A program made the translations under genes and the position numbers. A DNA stretch of 13,080 bases, from contig CANHGF010000032.1 in the NCBI GenBank assembly GCA_947460065.1, forward strand, positions 1-13,080. The letters are read 5' to 3'. Source of the DNA: Comamonadaceae bacterium. Lineage in GTDB: Bacteria; Pseudomonadota; Gammaproteobacteria; Burkholderiales; Burkholderiaceae_C. Under the pieces are notes generated by a model. The model saw only the letters and a list, made by a program, of their open reading frames with translations. It was not told where the DNA came from and ran no database searches. Positions 1 to 7,134 of this stretch are shown piece by piece (the first letter of the stretch is position 1; every line of letters begins with the position of its first letter).

Positions 1-1
1 C

Positions 2-538
2 AGCGCCATCGTGGGCGGGGCCTCGATGGGCGGCTGCATCGCCTTGCAGTTTGCCGGCAGCCATCCGCAGCGGACCCTGGGCTTGGCGCTGATGGACACC
101 ACGGCCTGGTACGGACCTACAGCGCCCAAGGACTGGGAAGACCGAGCTTTGAACGCGCAGGCCAAAGGCCTGGCATCCATGGTCGACTTTCAGAAAACGC
201 GCTGGTTCAGCGACAGCTTTCGCGCCAGCCACCCAGAAATTGTCCAGGCGAGCGTCGATACCTTCGTGGCCAATGAGCTGCAGGGCTACATGGCCGCCTG
301 CCGCATGATGGGCGACTTCGATGCCCGCCCTTTGCTGGCGCAGCTGCGCGTCCCGACCCTGCTGCTGGTCGGCGAGGAAGACTACGCCACCCCGGTCGCC
401 ATGACGCAGGCCATGCACGAGGGGATCGCCGGCTCGCGCATGGAAGTGATCCTCGGCGCCCGCCATCTGACGCCGCTGGAAGTTCCCGATCGCGTGGGCG
501 CCGCCCTGATCGATCTCTGTTCACAGGTGCTGCGATGA
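2..538 (+). CDS. alpha/beta-hydrolase, 5'-truncated by the window edge
   Basis: This is the C-terminal part of an alpha/beta-hydrolase-fold enzyme; the reading frame is open from base 2, so the true start lies upstream. The nucleophile elbow GASMGG is at the very beginning, with the catalytic Ser codon at 23-25. The acid is probably the Asp in GEEDYATP (codon 380-382) and the His is in GARHLTPLEVPD (codon 464-466), so the full triad is visible. The layout resembles 3-oxoadipate enol-lactonase and other small carboxylic-ester or lactone hydrolases, but the substrate cannot be read from the sequence. Its TGA overlaps the ATG of the next gene (ATGA at 535-538), which suggests translational coupling with the molybdenum hydroxylase. 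I infer that it acts on the substrate or product of that enzyme. Family assignment is firm; function is open. Confidence 0.9.
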   Translation, partial: SAIVGGASMGGCIALQFAGSHPQRTLGLALMDTTAWYGPTAPKDWEDRALNAQAKGLASMVDFQKTRWFSDSFRASHPEIVQASVDTFVANELQGYMAACRMMGDFDARPLLAQLRVPTLLLVGEEDYATPVAMTQAMHEGIAGSRMEVILGARHLTPLEVPDRVGAALIDLCSQVLR

Positions 539-1404
539 CTCCTTTCGAATTCCTGCTTCCCTATTCCTTGGAGGAGGCCCTGTCCCTGCTCGACCCTGAA
601 GACCCCGGCATCCGGCCCGTCTCGGGCGGCACGGCGGTGATGCTGATGATGAAGGCCGGCGTGCTGCGACCGACGCGGCTGGTCAGCCTGCACAAGATCG
701 GCCAGCAGCATGCGGCCATCGAGGTCAAGGCCGGTGGTGAACTGGTGATCGGCGGGCAGGCCAAGCTGGCGGACATCGAGTGCCACCCGGCGGTTCGCGC
801 GGGCTGGCCGCTGCTGACGCAGGCGCTGCGCGGCGTGGCCAACGCGCGGGTGAGGGCTGTCGCCACTCTGGGTGGCTGCATCAGCCATGCCGACCCGCAC
901 CTGGACATGCCGCCGGTGTTGGCGGCTCTAGAAGCACGCATCGCCATCAGCGGGCCGCGCGGCGAGCGCATGGTTCGTGCAGAAGATTTCAGCACCGGCT
1001 ACTACGAAACCGTGCTCCAGCGCGACGAACTCGTCACCGGGATCTTCGTGCCCCCGCAAGCCGGCCCCGGCGCCTACCTCAAGATGACCACACGCGCCGC
1101 CCACGACTGGCCGGCGTTGGGCGTTGCTGTGGTGCTTAAGATGAACGGCGAGCAGGTGCAGCGCGCCAGCGTATTTACCGGCGCGGCCACCGACAGGCCG
1201 ACGCGGCTGCTGCAGGCCCAGTCTGTCCTGGAACAGCGCGGCCTCGATGCAAGCGCACAGCGCGCGGCGGCTCAAGCCGCTGTGGCCGAAGCCCCGCTGA
1301 TGGGCGATGCACACGGATCGGCTCCTTACAAGAGCCAACTGCTGAGGGTCGCCCTGCCCAGGGCCATTGAAGCGGCGCTGCGTCGCAGTCGGAGCCACGC
1401 ATGA
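535..1404 (+). CDS. FAD-binding subunit of a xanthine-dehydrogenase-family molybdenum hydroxylase (CoxM-like)
   Basis: This is the medium, flavin-carrying subunit (289 aa) of a three-subunit molybdenum hydroxylase. It passes electrons from the 2Fe-2S clusters to the final acceptor. The FAD-binding motifs of the family are present: VSGGT at residues 29-33 and TLGGCISHADP at 111-121, followed by the usual DMPPVLAALEA stretch. Length is normal for CoxM-type subunits. There is no extra segment of about 40 residues such as carries the 4Fe-4S cluster in 4-hydroxybenzoyl-CoA reductase, so that enzyme is unlikely. The start is fixed by the ATGA overlap with the hydrolase, and the stop overlaps the next start in the same way (1401-1404). 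The Cys in GGCISHADP, where Asn or Ser is more usual, is a small oddity. The call to family is firm; the electron acceptor is unknown. Confidence 0.93.
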   Translation: MTPFEFLLPYSLEEALSLLDPEDPGIRPVSGGTAVMLMMKAGVLRPTRLVSLHKIGQQHAAIEVKAGGELVIGGQAKLADIECHPAVRAGWPLLTQALRGVANARVRAVATLGGCISHADPHLDMPPVLAALEARIAISGPRGERMVRAEDFSTGYYETVLQRDELVTGIFVPPQAGPGAYLKMTTRAAHDWPALGVAVVLKMNGEQVQRASVFTGAATDRPTRLLQAQSVLEQRGLDASAQRAAAQAAVAEAPLMGDAHGSAPYKSQLLRVALPRAIEAALRRSRSHA

Positions 1405-3707
1405 ATGACACGAACACTCCAGAGCGCCAGGTCGGCCGGCGCATAGATCGCCTCGAATCGCGCTCCAAGGTCACGGGCACCGCCGACTACACGCACAACG
1501 TGGTCCTGCCCCGGATGCTGCACGCCAAGATCGTACGCAGCGTGCACGCACACGCCCGCATCCTGTCCATAGACACGAGCGCAGCGGCGGCAGTCCCCGG
1601 CGTTTTTAAGGTGGTGACCGCACAAGATGTGATGCGGGTCATCCCCGACCCGCATTACGGCCCGGCCTTCCACGACCAGCCCATCCTGGCCATCGACAAG
1701 GTGCGCCATATCGGTGAGCCGGTGGCGGTGGTCTTGTCCGACGACGTGCACATCGCCGAGACTGCTGCCGCCCTGGTGAGCGTGGAATACGAGGTTCTGC
1801 CGGCGGTTTTCGACGAAGTTCAGGCGGCCAACAACACGGACGTGCTGGTCCATGACGTGCTGCGCCCGGCCGGCACCTTCCCGGACCTCAAACACCTGGC
1901 GGGCCGCAAGGGCACCAACGTCGCCCTGGACTACCGACTGCGGCACGGCGATGTGAAGACGGCCTTCGCCAGCGCAGCGCACGTGTTTGACCACACCTTC
2001 CGCACGCAGCAGGTGGTGCATGTGCCGCTCGAGCCCATGGTCTCGATCGCGCAGCCGCTGGACAGGCGAATCATCATCCACACCGCATCCCAGAGTCCCT
2101 CGTTTGTGCGTCTGGAAATCGCACGCTTGCTGGGCTGGGCCGAGAACCAGGTGCAGGTCAAAACGCGACTGCTCGGCGGCGGGTTTGGCGCCAAGCTGTA
2201 CATCAAACTCGAAGCCCTGGCCGTGGCGCTCGCGCTGATCGCGCACCGACCGGTGCGGGTTGCGCTGACCATGGAAGAGCAGTTCTACATGGTCACCAAG
2301 CACGCGACCACCTTCCGCATCCGCAGCGCAGTGGACGCCGATGGCCGCATCACCGCCCGCCACTGCGAGGTGTATTGGAATGGCGGCGCCTACGCCGATA
2401 TCGGTCCGCGGGTCACGCAAAAATCAGGCTTCACTGCCGGCGGACCGTATGACATCGCCAACCTCGACATCGACTCCTACCAGGTCTACACCAACTTGCC
2501 GCCAGCGGGCGCCTTTCGCGGCTTCGGCATCACCCAGGTGGTCTGGGCCTATGAGTCGCAGGCAGACCTGATTGCGCACAAGCTGGGCATGGACCCGGTG
2601 GCCTTCCGGCGCCTGAACCTGCTGGAAAACGGCAGGCCCCATGCCACCGGCACCGTCCTCAAGGACGCTGGGCTGCGCCTGGTGCTCGATCAAGTGGCCA
2701 GTGCCATGGATTGGGACAAACCTCTAGACAGTGGCACGGGCACCGTGCGGCGCGGCCGCGGCATCGGCCTGGGCTTCAAAGCGCTGGTGGCACCGACCAC
2801 CTCGGTGGCGACGATCACAGCCGGCGGCGACGGCAGTTGCACCCTGCTGATCTCCACCGTCGAAATGGGACAAGGCTCGGACACCGCGATGGCCATCGTG
2901 GCGGCCGACGTGCTGGGACTGCGCGCCGAAGACATCCGCGTGGTCAACCCAGACACCGACGTCACGCCCTACGACATGGCCACGCTGGGCTCGCGCTCGA
3001 CTTTTTCCATGGGCAATGCGGTCAAGCAGGCCGCGCAGGACTTGCTGGACAAGCTGCGCGCGCTGGCCCAAGAGGTGGGTTTGCCCTTCGAGGGCACCCG
3101 CAATATATCGACGCTGCTCAAGAAGAAGTTCGGCATGCAGGCCGGTACCGTCGTGGGCACGGGCAGCTTCGTCCCGCCCTACCAATCGCCTGACGCGGAC
3201 GGCCGATCGCCTGACATCACCCCCAACTGGATGGTCGGTGGAACCGGCATTGAAGTGGAAGTCGACACCGAAACCGGCCAGTTCCGCATCGTCCGCATGG
3301 AAAACGTGGTCGACTGCGGCACGCCCCTGAACCCCAAGGTCGTGCAAACCCAGATCACTGGCGCTGCCATCCAGCAACTGGGGGCGACCTTTCTGGAAAA
3401 AATGGAATTTGACGCCGAGGGCCAGCTGCGCAACGCGTCCTTCTCGGAATACAAGATTCCAGGCATCCTGGACCTTCCCCACCAGATGGGCTATGCGGCC
3501 GTGGATTCACAGCAAAGCACGGGACCGTTCGGCGCCAAAGGCCTGGGCGAGAGCGGCTGCTTTGGCGTGGCCTCGGCAATGGCGCAGGCCATTGACGATG
3601 CGGTCGGCGTGCGTATCGTGTCGCTGCCCATCACCCCAGAGGCGGTGTACCGCGCACTGGCAGAACAACGCGGCGAGCCTCTGGCCAACACGGACTCCAC
3701 ACCATGA
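1401..3707 (+). CDS. molybdopterin-binding catalytic subunit of a xanthine-dehydrogenase-family hydroxylase (CoxL-like)
   Basis: This is the large catalytic subunit (768 aa) that holds the molybdopterin cofactor and inserts a water-derived oxygen into a C-H bond of the substrate. An N-terminal aldehyde oxidase/xanthine dehydrogenase a/b hammerhead domain (about 18-135) precedes the cofactor-binding region. Visible motifs are QSPSFVR (231-237), GGGFG (259-263), AFRGFG (371-376), EMGQG (488-492) and GLGESG (714-719) with the catalytic Glu at 717. The AFRGFG loop matches xanthine dehydrogenase/aldehyde oxidase relatives; the CODH form I loop AYXCSFR is absent, so a carbon-monoxide dehydrogenase label would mislead. 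Gene order is FAD-Mo-FeS, unlike the M-S-L order of cox operons. It overlaps both neighbours by ATGA. Plausible substrates are an aromatic or N-heterocyclic compound or an aldehyde; the sequence does not decide. Confidence 0.94.
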   Translation: MNDTNTPERQVGRRIDRLESRSKVTGTADYTHNVVLPRMLHAKIVRSVHAHARILSIDTSAAAAVPGVFKVVTAQDVMRVIPDPHYGPAFHDQPILAIDKVRHIGEPVAVVLSDDVHIAETAAALVSVEYEVLPAVFDEVQAANNTDVLVHDVLRPAGTFPDLKHLAGRKGTNVALDYRLRHGDVKTAFASAAHVFDHTFRTQQVVHVPLEPMVSIAQPLDRRIIIHTASQSPSFVRLEIARLLGWAENQVQVKTRLLGGGFGAKLYIKLEALAVALALIAHRPVRVALTMEEQFYMVTKHATTFRIRSAVDADGRITARHCEVYWNGGAYADIGPRVTQKSGFTAGGPYDIANLDIDSYQVYTNLPPAGAFRGFGITQVVWAYESQADLIAHKLGMDPVAFRRLNLLENGRPHATGTVLKDAGLRLVLDQVASAMDWDKPLDSGTGTVRRGRGIGLGFKALVAPTTSVATITAGGDGSCTLLISTVEMGQGSDTAMAIVAADVLGLRAEDIRVVNPDTDVTPYDMATLGSRSTFSMGNAVKQAAQDLLDKLRALAQEVGLPFEGTRNISTLLKKKFGMQAGTVVGTGSFVPPYQSPDADGRSPDITPNWMVGGTGIEVEVDTETGQFRIVRMENVVDCGTPLNPKVVQTQITGAAIQQLGATFLEKMEFDAEGQLRNASFSEYKIPGILDLPHQMGYAAVDSQQSTGPFGAKGLGESGCFGVASAMAQAIDDAVGVRIVSLPITPEAVYRALAEQRGEPLANTDSTP

Positions 3708-4186
3708 GCACGACCAGCACCTTGATCCAATTTCGCCTCAATGGCGAACCCGTCTCCCGCCAGGTGGAGCCCCACCATACCCTGCTGGAGCTCGTGCGCG
3801 AATGCGGCTTGCACGGCGCTCGCGAAAGTTGCGGACAAGGCCTGTGCGGCTGCTGCACCATCGTGGTCAACGGACAGGCTGTGACCGGCTGCATCTATCC
3901 GGCGATGCATGCCGAAGGGGCCGAGGTCGGGACGATCGAAGGCCTGGAGCAAGACGGACAGCTAGACCCTGTGCAGCAGGCCTTCATGGACGCCGGCGCG
4001 CTGCAGTGCGGCTTTTGCACGCCGGGCTTCATCCTCATGGCCCGTCAACTCCTGCGGCAAAACAGCGAGCCCAGCGACCACGAGATTCGGCATTTCCTGG
4101 CGGGCAACCTGTGCCGCTGTGGCGCATATCCTGAAATCATCGAGGCCGTCAAACTCGCCGGCCAGCGCATGCGGGCCGCGGCCTGA
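3704..4186 (+). CDS. 2Fe-2S subunit of a molybdenum hydroxylase (CoxS-like)
   Basis: This is the small electron-transfer subunit (160 aa), which carries two 2Fe-2S clusters between the molybdenum site and FAD. The N-terminal plant-ferredoxin-type cluster is bound by Cys 43, 48, 51 and 63 (ESCGQGLCGCC then VTGC). The C-terminal helical cluster domain has Cys 102 and 105 (LQCGFCTPGF) and Cys 137 and 139 (GNLCRCGAYPEI). All eight ligands are present, so the subunit should be functional. Length is standard. The start lies in an ATGA overlap with the large-subunit gene (3704-3707), so the three enzyme subunits are probably translated in balanced amounts. It is followed after 14 bases by the CoxG-like gene. 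The assignment is close to certain at family level. Confidence 0.95.
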   Translation: MSTTSTLIQFRLNGEPVSRQVEPHHTLLELVRECGLHGARESCGQGLCGCCTIVVNGQAVTGCIYPAMHAEGAEVGTIEGLEQDGQLDPVQQAFMDAGALQCGFCTPGFILMARQLLRQNSEPSDHEIRHFLAGNLCRCGAYPEIIEAVKLAGQRMRAAA

Positions 4187-4200
4187 AAGAAGAACAACTC

Positions 4201-4881
4201 ATGGACATCCAGGGAGAAAAAATTCTTGCCGCGCCGCGCAGCCAGGTGTGGCGTGCACTGAACGAGCCGGCCGTGTTGCAACGCTGCTTGGCCGGCTGCG
4301 ACACCTTTGAGGCCGATGGCGAGAACAAGTTCCGGGTGGCCATGCACGCATCGGTTGGCCCGGTGCGGGCGCGTTTTGCTGGCAAGTTGCAACTGCTCGA
4401 CCTGGTGCCTGAACAATCCTACGCCCTGGCTTTTGAAGGCTCTGGCGGAGCGGCAGGGTTCGGTAAAGGCAGCGCCCGTGTCACGCTCGATGATGTGGCC
4501 GAGGGCACGCGCTTGCGTTATACGGCGCAGGCCCAGGTTGGCGGTCGGCTGTCCCAGGTCGGCGGACGGCTGATCGATGGCGTCACCAGCCGCATGGCCG
4601 ATGAGTTTTTCAGCCGCTTGGTCACCGATCTGGCGTCCTCTGCGCCGGCGCCCGCTGAGGTGGCGGTTGAGGCGACGGCTGCAAGTACCCCGCCGAGCGT
4701 GCAAGCTCCCGTGTCCCCAGAAATTCGCTTGCCGCAACGGCCGCCCGCCCCTGCGGTACAGCCGCCCCAACAGTCGCCCCAAGCAGCCACACAGATTGCG
4801 GTCATCGCTGCGGCAGTGGCCGCCACCGCAGCAGCCGTGGCGGTGCTGGCAGCGGTGATGGCCATCCATCTGTCGCGCTGA
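4201..4881 (+). CDS. CoxG-like SRPBCC-domain protein with C-terminal membrane anchor
   Basis: This 226-aa protein has an N-terminal SRPBCC/START-like domain of the carbon monoxide dehydrogenase subunit G type (about 1-145). The family signature is visible as GKGSARVTLDD (88-98), then TRLRYTAQAQVGGRLSQVGGRL (103-124) and MADEFFSRL (132-140). A Pro/Ala-rich linker (about 148-196) leads to a single hydrophobic segment, roughly 199-223, ending in HLSR, which looks like a tail anchor. In CO-oxidising bacteria CoxG tethers the dehydrogenase to the inner membrane. Here I infer the same role for a different molybdenum hydroxylase, perhaps bringing it to the respiratory chain. An alternative is a role in hydroxylase maturation or ligand binding. 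The start ATG follows an AAAGAAG stretch at a suitable distance. The gene is the last of the operon. Confidence 0.88.
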   Translation: MDIQGEKILAAPRSQVWRALNEPAVLQRCLAGCDTFEADGENKFRVAMHASVGPVRARFAGKLQLLDLVPEQSYALAFEGSGGAAGFGKGSARVTLDDVAEGTRLRYTAQAQVGGRLSQVGGRLIDGVTSRMADEFFSRLVTDLASSAPAPAEVAVEATAASTPPSVQAPVSPEIRLPQRPPAPAVQPPQQSPQAATQIAVIAAAVAATAAAVAVLAAVMAIHLSR

Positions 4882-5019
4882 CCCTCAGGGCGCCCTCCGA
4901 CAGACGATCGGTCAAGACGCCCGGTGGCGCCAGGGCGGTCATTGGGACCAGTCCCAACAGCACAAGGCTGGCGTCGTGAGCAAATGCAGCATCGCGCCGG
5001 GGATGCGCATTCATATCTT

Positions 5020-5056
5020 GTCCCCTCTCCCCCTGGGAGAGGGTTAGGGTGAGGGC
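5020..5056. repeat. dispersed palindromic (REP/MITE-like) repeat in a convergent spacer
   Basis: A perfect inverted repeat CCCTCTCCC (5023-5031) / GGGAGAGGG (5035-5043) with a 3-base loop is followed by TTAGGGTGAGGGC (5044-5056). Read on the - strand it gives the familiar CCCTCACCCTAACCCTCTCCC pattern found as an intergenic repeat in many proteobacteria; read through it translates as ALTLTLSQGERG, a hallmark of spurious ORFs over this element. It lies between two convergent genes, where such repeats usually sit, and may also act as a bidirectional transcription stop. Copy number cannot be judged from one window. Confidence 0.75.
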
Positions 5057-5073
5057 ATCAGCGCGCCACCATC

Positions 5074-5096
5074 GGGCCTTATTTTCATGAAGGCCC
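5074..5096 (-). terminator. weak hairpin after the Bug-family gene
   Basis: A 7-bp perfect inverted repeat GGGCCTT (5074-5080) / AAGGCCC (5090-5096) with a 9-base loop lies 7 bases beyond the stop codon of the binding-protein gene. No T-run follows on the - strand, so intrinsic termination is uncertain; it could instead protect the 3' end of the message. The rest of the spacer 4882-5102 shows nothing else supportable apart from the repeat at 5020-5056. Confidence 0.3.
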
Positions 5097-5102
5097 AGGC
5101 CT

Positions 5103-6080
5103 TCAGTCGGCGGTGACCTTGTAGCGTTGCGCGGCACCCACCCAGCGATCAATCTCATCACGCAAAAAGGCCTGCTGCTGAGCGGGTGCGATGTTGAGCA
5201 GGCGCCCGCCATCGCGGTCGACGCGGGCGATGAACTCAGGCTCGCGGTTGATGGAGGCCAGCGTCTCGCGCAGCCGAGCCACCACCGGCGCCGGCGTGGC
5301 TGCAGGCGCAAACACGCCAAACCAGCTTTCGCCTTCGAAGCGGGTCAAGCCCGATTCATTGACCGTGGGCAACTGCGACAGCTGGGCGCTGCGCTGGGCT
5401 GAAGACACCACCAGACCCTTGAGCCGGCCGGCTTGGATGTGCGGCTTGGCAGCGGAGATGTTGTCGAACATGATGTCCACACGCCCGGCCATCATCTCCT
5501 GGTGCGCCGGTGCCGCGCCCTTGAAGGGCACGTGCACCATGTCCAGCCCCAGGCTGCTGGTGAGAATCGCGCCCCAGACATGCTGTAGCGTGCCCATACC
5601 ACCAGATCCGTAGGTGAGCTTGCCAGGCCTGGCCTTGGCATAGGCCACGAGTTCGGCCAGTGAATTGACCGGCAGGTCAGCGCGCATCAAAAGCACAAAG
5701 GGATAGGCCGACACATAGCCCAGGCTGACGAAGTCGTTCTCCGGCGAGTACGACAGGTTTTTGACCAAGGCCTTGTTCATCACCATGTTGAAGATGCCGC
5801 CCATCAGCAGGGTGTAGCCGTCGGCGGGCGCGCGGGCCACGAACTCGGTACCCAGCAAGGAGCCGGCGCCGGTGCGGTTTTCAACCACCACACCCTGCTT
5901 GAGCAGCTCGGTCATGCGGGCGGCCAGGTTACGCGCCAGGATGTCAGTGCCACCACCCGGCGCCTGCGGCACGACGATGCGGATAGGCTTGCTCGGAAAG
6001 TCCTGGGCCGAGGCCGCCGCCGACCAGGCGGCGCCAGCGCCAGCAATCAGCACTTGGCGACGCGAAAAATCCGAGTTCAT
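5103..6080 (-). CDS. Bug-family tripartite tricarboxylate transporter periplasmic substrate-binding protein
   Basis: This is a 325-aa periplasmic binding protein of the Bug (TctC-like) family, which captures carboxylates or related small molecules in the periplasm. Family motifs include KPIRIVVPQAPGGGTDILAR (31-50), VVENRTGAGSLLGTEFVA (65-82) and ADGYTLLMGG (86-95). The N-terminus MNSDFSRRQVLIAGAGAAWS is a signal peptide with a twin arginine (SRRQVLI), so Tat export is plausible; cleavage is expected after ASA at residue 25. I chose the ATG at 6080 because it gives this signal peptide, the usual family length and an AGGAG six bases upstream; the upstream in-frame ATG at 6143 would add 21 residues ahead of it. 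No TctA/TctB membrane genes are in the window, as is common for orphan Bug proteins. The ligand is unknown. It diverges from the FAH-family gene, which suggests shared control. Confidence 0.93.
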   Translation of the reverse strand: MNSDFSRRQVLIAGAGAAWSAAASAQDFPSKPIRIVVPQAPGGGTDILARNLAARMTELLKQGVVVENRTGAGSLLGTEFVARAPADGYTLLMGGIFNMVMNKALVKNLSYSPENDFVSLGYVSAYPFVLLMRADLPVNSLAELVAYAKARPGKLTYGSGGMGTLQHVWGAILTSSLGLDMVHVPFKGAAPAHQEMMAGRVDIMFDNISAAKPHIQAGRLKGLVVSSAQRSAQLSQLPTVNESGLTRFEGESWFGVFAPAATPAPVVARLRETLASINREPEFIARVDRDGGRLLNIAPAQQQAFLRDEIDRWVGAAQRYKVTAD

Positions 6081-6086
6081 AACAGG

Positions 6087-6091
6087 CTCCT
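6087..6091 (-). promoter_or_regulatory. Shine-Dalgarno fixing the Bug-protein start
   Basis: CTCCT on the + strand reads AGGAG on the - strand, six bases ahead of the ATG at 6080. This supports the start that gives a proper signal peptide rather than the upstream in-frame ATG at 6143. Confidence 0.7.
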
Positions 6092-6194
6092 GTCTATCCA
6101 TGATGGGGTGCGCGAAGTCTAAGAAGGCAGGCGCTGCGAACAACTGGCATTTACCCGCAGTCGGGGGAGATACCGAGGCGCGGCGGGTGAAAAA

Positions 6195-6222
6195 ATCTTA
6201 TGCTTACACATCATTTGTTCAA
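6195..6222 (-). promoter_or_regulatory. candidate promoter for the Bug-family gene
   Basis: On the - strand TTGAAC (6217-6222) and TAAGAT (6195-6200) are separated by 16 bases; each hexamer matches the sigma-70 consensus at four of six positions. The leader to the start codon would be about 110 bases. The region is AT-rich compared with its surroundings and lies in the 152-base divergent spacer shared with the FAH-family gene, so control of both genes could be exerted here. This is a visual match only. Confidence 0.3.
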
Positions 6223-6232
6223 GGGGTGATGC

Positions 6233-7081
6233 ATGAAACTGGCCAGCGTAGAGCTGCATGGCAAGCCAACATTTGGCGTGGTCAATGAACGGGGCTTTGT
6301 GGACCTGGGCCGGCGCCTGGACCCTGGCTGCCGCGATCTGGTGGCCTTGTTTGAAAACAGCCTGCTCGATCAGGCCCGCCATCTGGCACAAGGCCCGGTG
6401 GATGCGGCTTTGAGCGAGCTGCGCTACCGGCCGGTCAACCCGCGCAGCGATATGCGCATGTTCGCCCTGGGCTGGGCCTACAAGGCGCACCAAATGGAGG
6501 CGGGCAAGGAAGATCTGACGCATCCCAATATGTTCAGCAAGCATCCGCAGTCGCTGGTCGGCCATGATCAGCCCATCGTACGCCCGCGCCTGTCCGATCG
6601 CTTTGACTTTGAAGGCGAGGTGGCCATACTCATCGGCAAAGGCGGGCGCCACATCCCGCCCGAACAAGCCATGTCCCACATCGGCGGCTACAGCATTGTC
6701 ATGGACGGCTCGGTGCGCGACTACCAGAAACACAGCGTCACTGCAGGCAAGAACTTCGACGCCAGCAGCTCCTTCGGTCCCTGGCTGGTCACCCCCGACG
6801 AGGTGGGCGACCCCAAAAAACTGGTGCTCAGTACACGCCTCAATGGCCAGGTGATGCAGCACAGCGGCTTTGACCTGATGGCCTGGGACCTGGCCGAGCT
6901 GGTCGCCTACGTCTCAGGCATCTGCGCCCTGGTGCCGGGCGACGTGATCTCCACCGGCACCCCAGGCGGGGTAGGCCACCGGCGTGACCCTCAGATCTTC
7001 ATGAAGACTGGCGATCTGCTCGAGGTGGAAGTGAGCAACATCGGCGTGCTGCGCAACCGGGTGGTCGACGAAGCCGCTTGA
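6233..7081 (+). CDS. fumarylacetoacetate hydrolase (FAH) family protein
   Basis: This 282-aa protein belongs to the FAH superfamily, whose members cleave or isomerise beta-diketo and 2-oxo acids using a divalent metal. An N-terminal domain of about 70 residues precedes the catalytic fold. The probable metal ligands are Glu127 and Glu129 (FDFEGEVAIL) and Asp158 (SIVMDGSVRDYQ). Lys173 lies in TAGKNFDASSSFGPW and the TGTPGGVG motif is at 241-248. The usual IGLNYxxH segment is replaced by LGWAYKAHQMEAGKE (79-93), a modest deviation. The reaction could be that of a 2-oxo acid hydrolase, 5-carboxymethyl-2-hydroxymuconate isomerase or acylpyruvase; the sequence does not decide. The start ATG follows AAGGGG with good spacing. 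It stands alone, divergent from the Bug protein gene, which may bind its pathway's substrate. Confidence 0.93.
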   Translation: MKLASVELHGKPTFGVVNERGFVDLGRRLDPGCRDLVALFENSLLDQARHLAQGPVDAALSELRYRPVNPRSDMRMFALGWAYKAHQMEAGKEDLTHPNMFSKHPQSLVGHDQPIVRPRLSDRFDFEGEVAILIGKGGRHIPPEQAMSHIGGYSIVMDGSVRDYQKHSVTAGKNFDASSSFGPWLVTPDEVGDPKKLVLSTRLNGQVMQHSGFDLMAWDLAELVAYVSGICALVPGDVISTGTPGGVGHRRDPQIFMKTGDLLEVEVSNIGVLRNRVVDEAA

Positions 7082-7134
7082 GCCGGGCAGGCTGGGCCGA
7101 CGAACTGCATCAACAGCTCGCCGGCTTGGCCACG

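Noticed and set aside
1326..2420. Long open frame (364 codons) on the - strand across the molybdenum subunit gene
   Set aside because: It is antisense to a gene with clear family motifs, has no recognisable domain and is rich in His, Val and Gly as expected for a GC-rich shadow frame. The same holds for other long antisense frames such as 2724-3482, 4045-4869, 6119-6862, 8662-9555 (+), 10435-11202 and 12228-13004.
1401..3707. Carbon monoxide dehydrogenase large subunit (CoxL)
   Set aside because: The AYXCSFR loop that carries the Mo-Cu ligand in form I is absent; the sequence there is AFRGFG, as in xanthine dehydrogenase and aldehyde oxidase relatives.
535..4186. 4-hydroxybenzoyl-CoA reductase (hcrABC)
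   Set aside because: Subunit lengths of the Mo and Fe-S proteins are similar, but the FAD subunit is about 35 residues shorter and has no Cys-rich 4Fe-4S loop.
4882..5019. Possible small or decayed gene on the - strand (reads DASLVLLGLVPMTALAPPG)
   Set aside because: The frame runs through the palindromic repeat and into coxG antisense, has no start signal of its own and matches no family I recognise.
6081..6143. Upstream start for the Bug-family protein
   Set aside because: The extra 21 residues would precede the signal peptide, and the ATG at 6080 has its own AGGAG.
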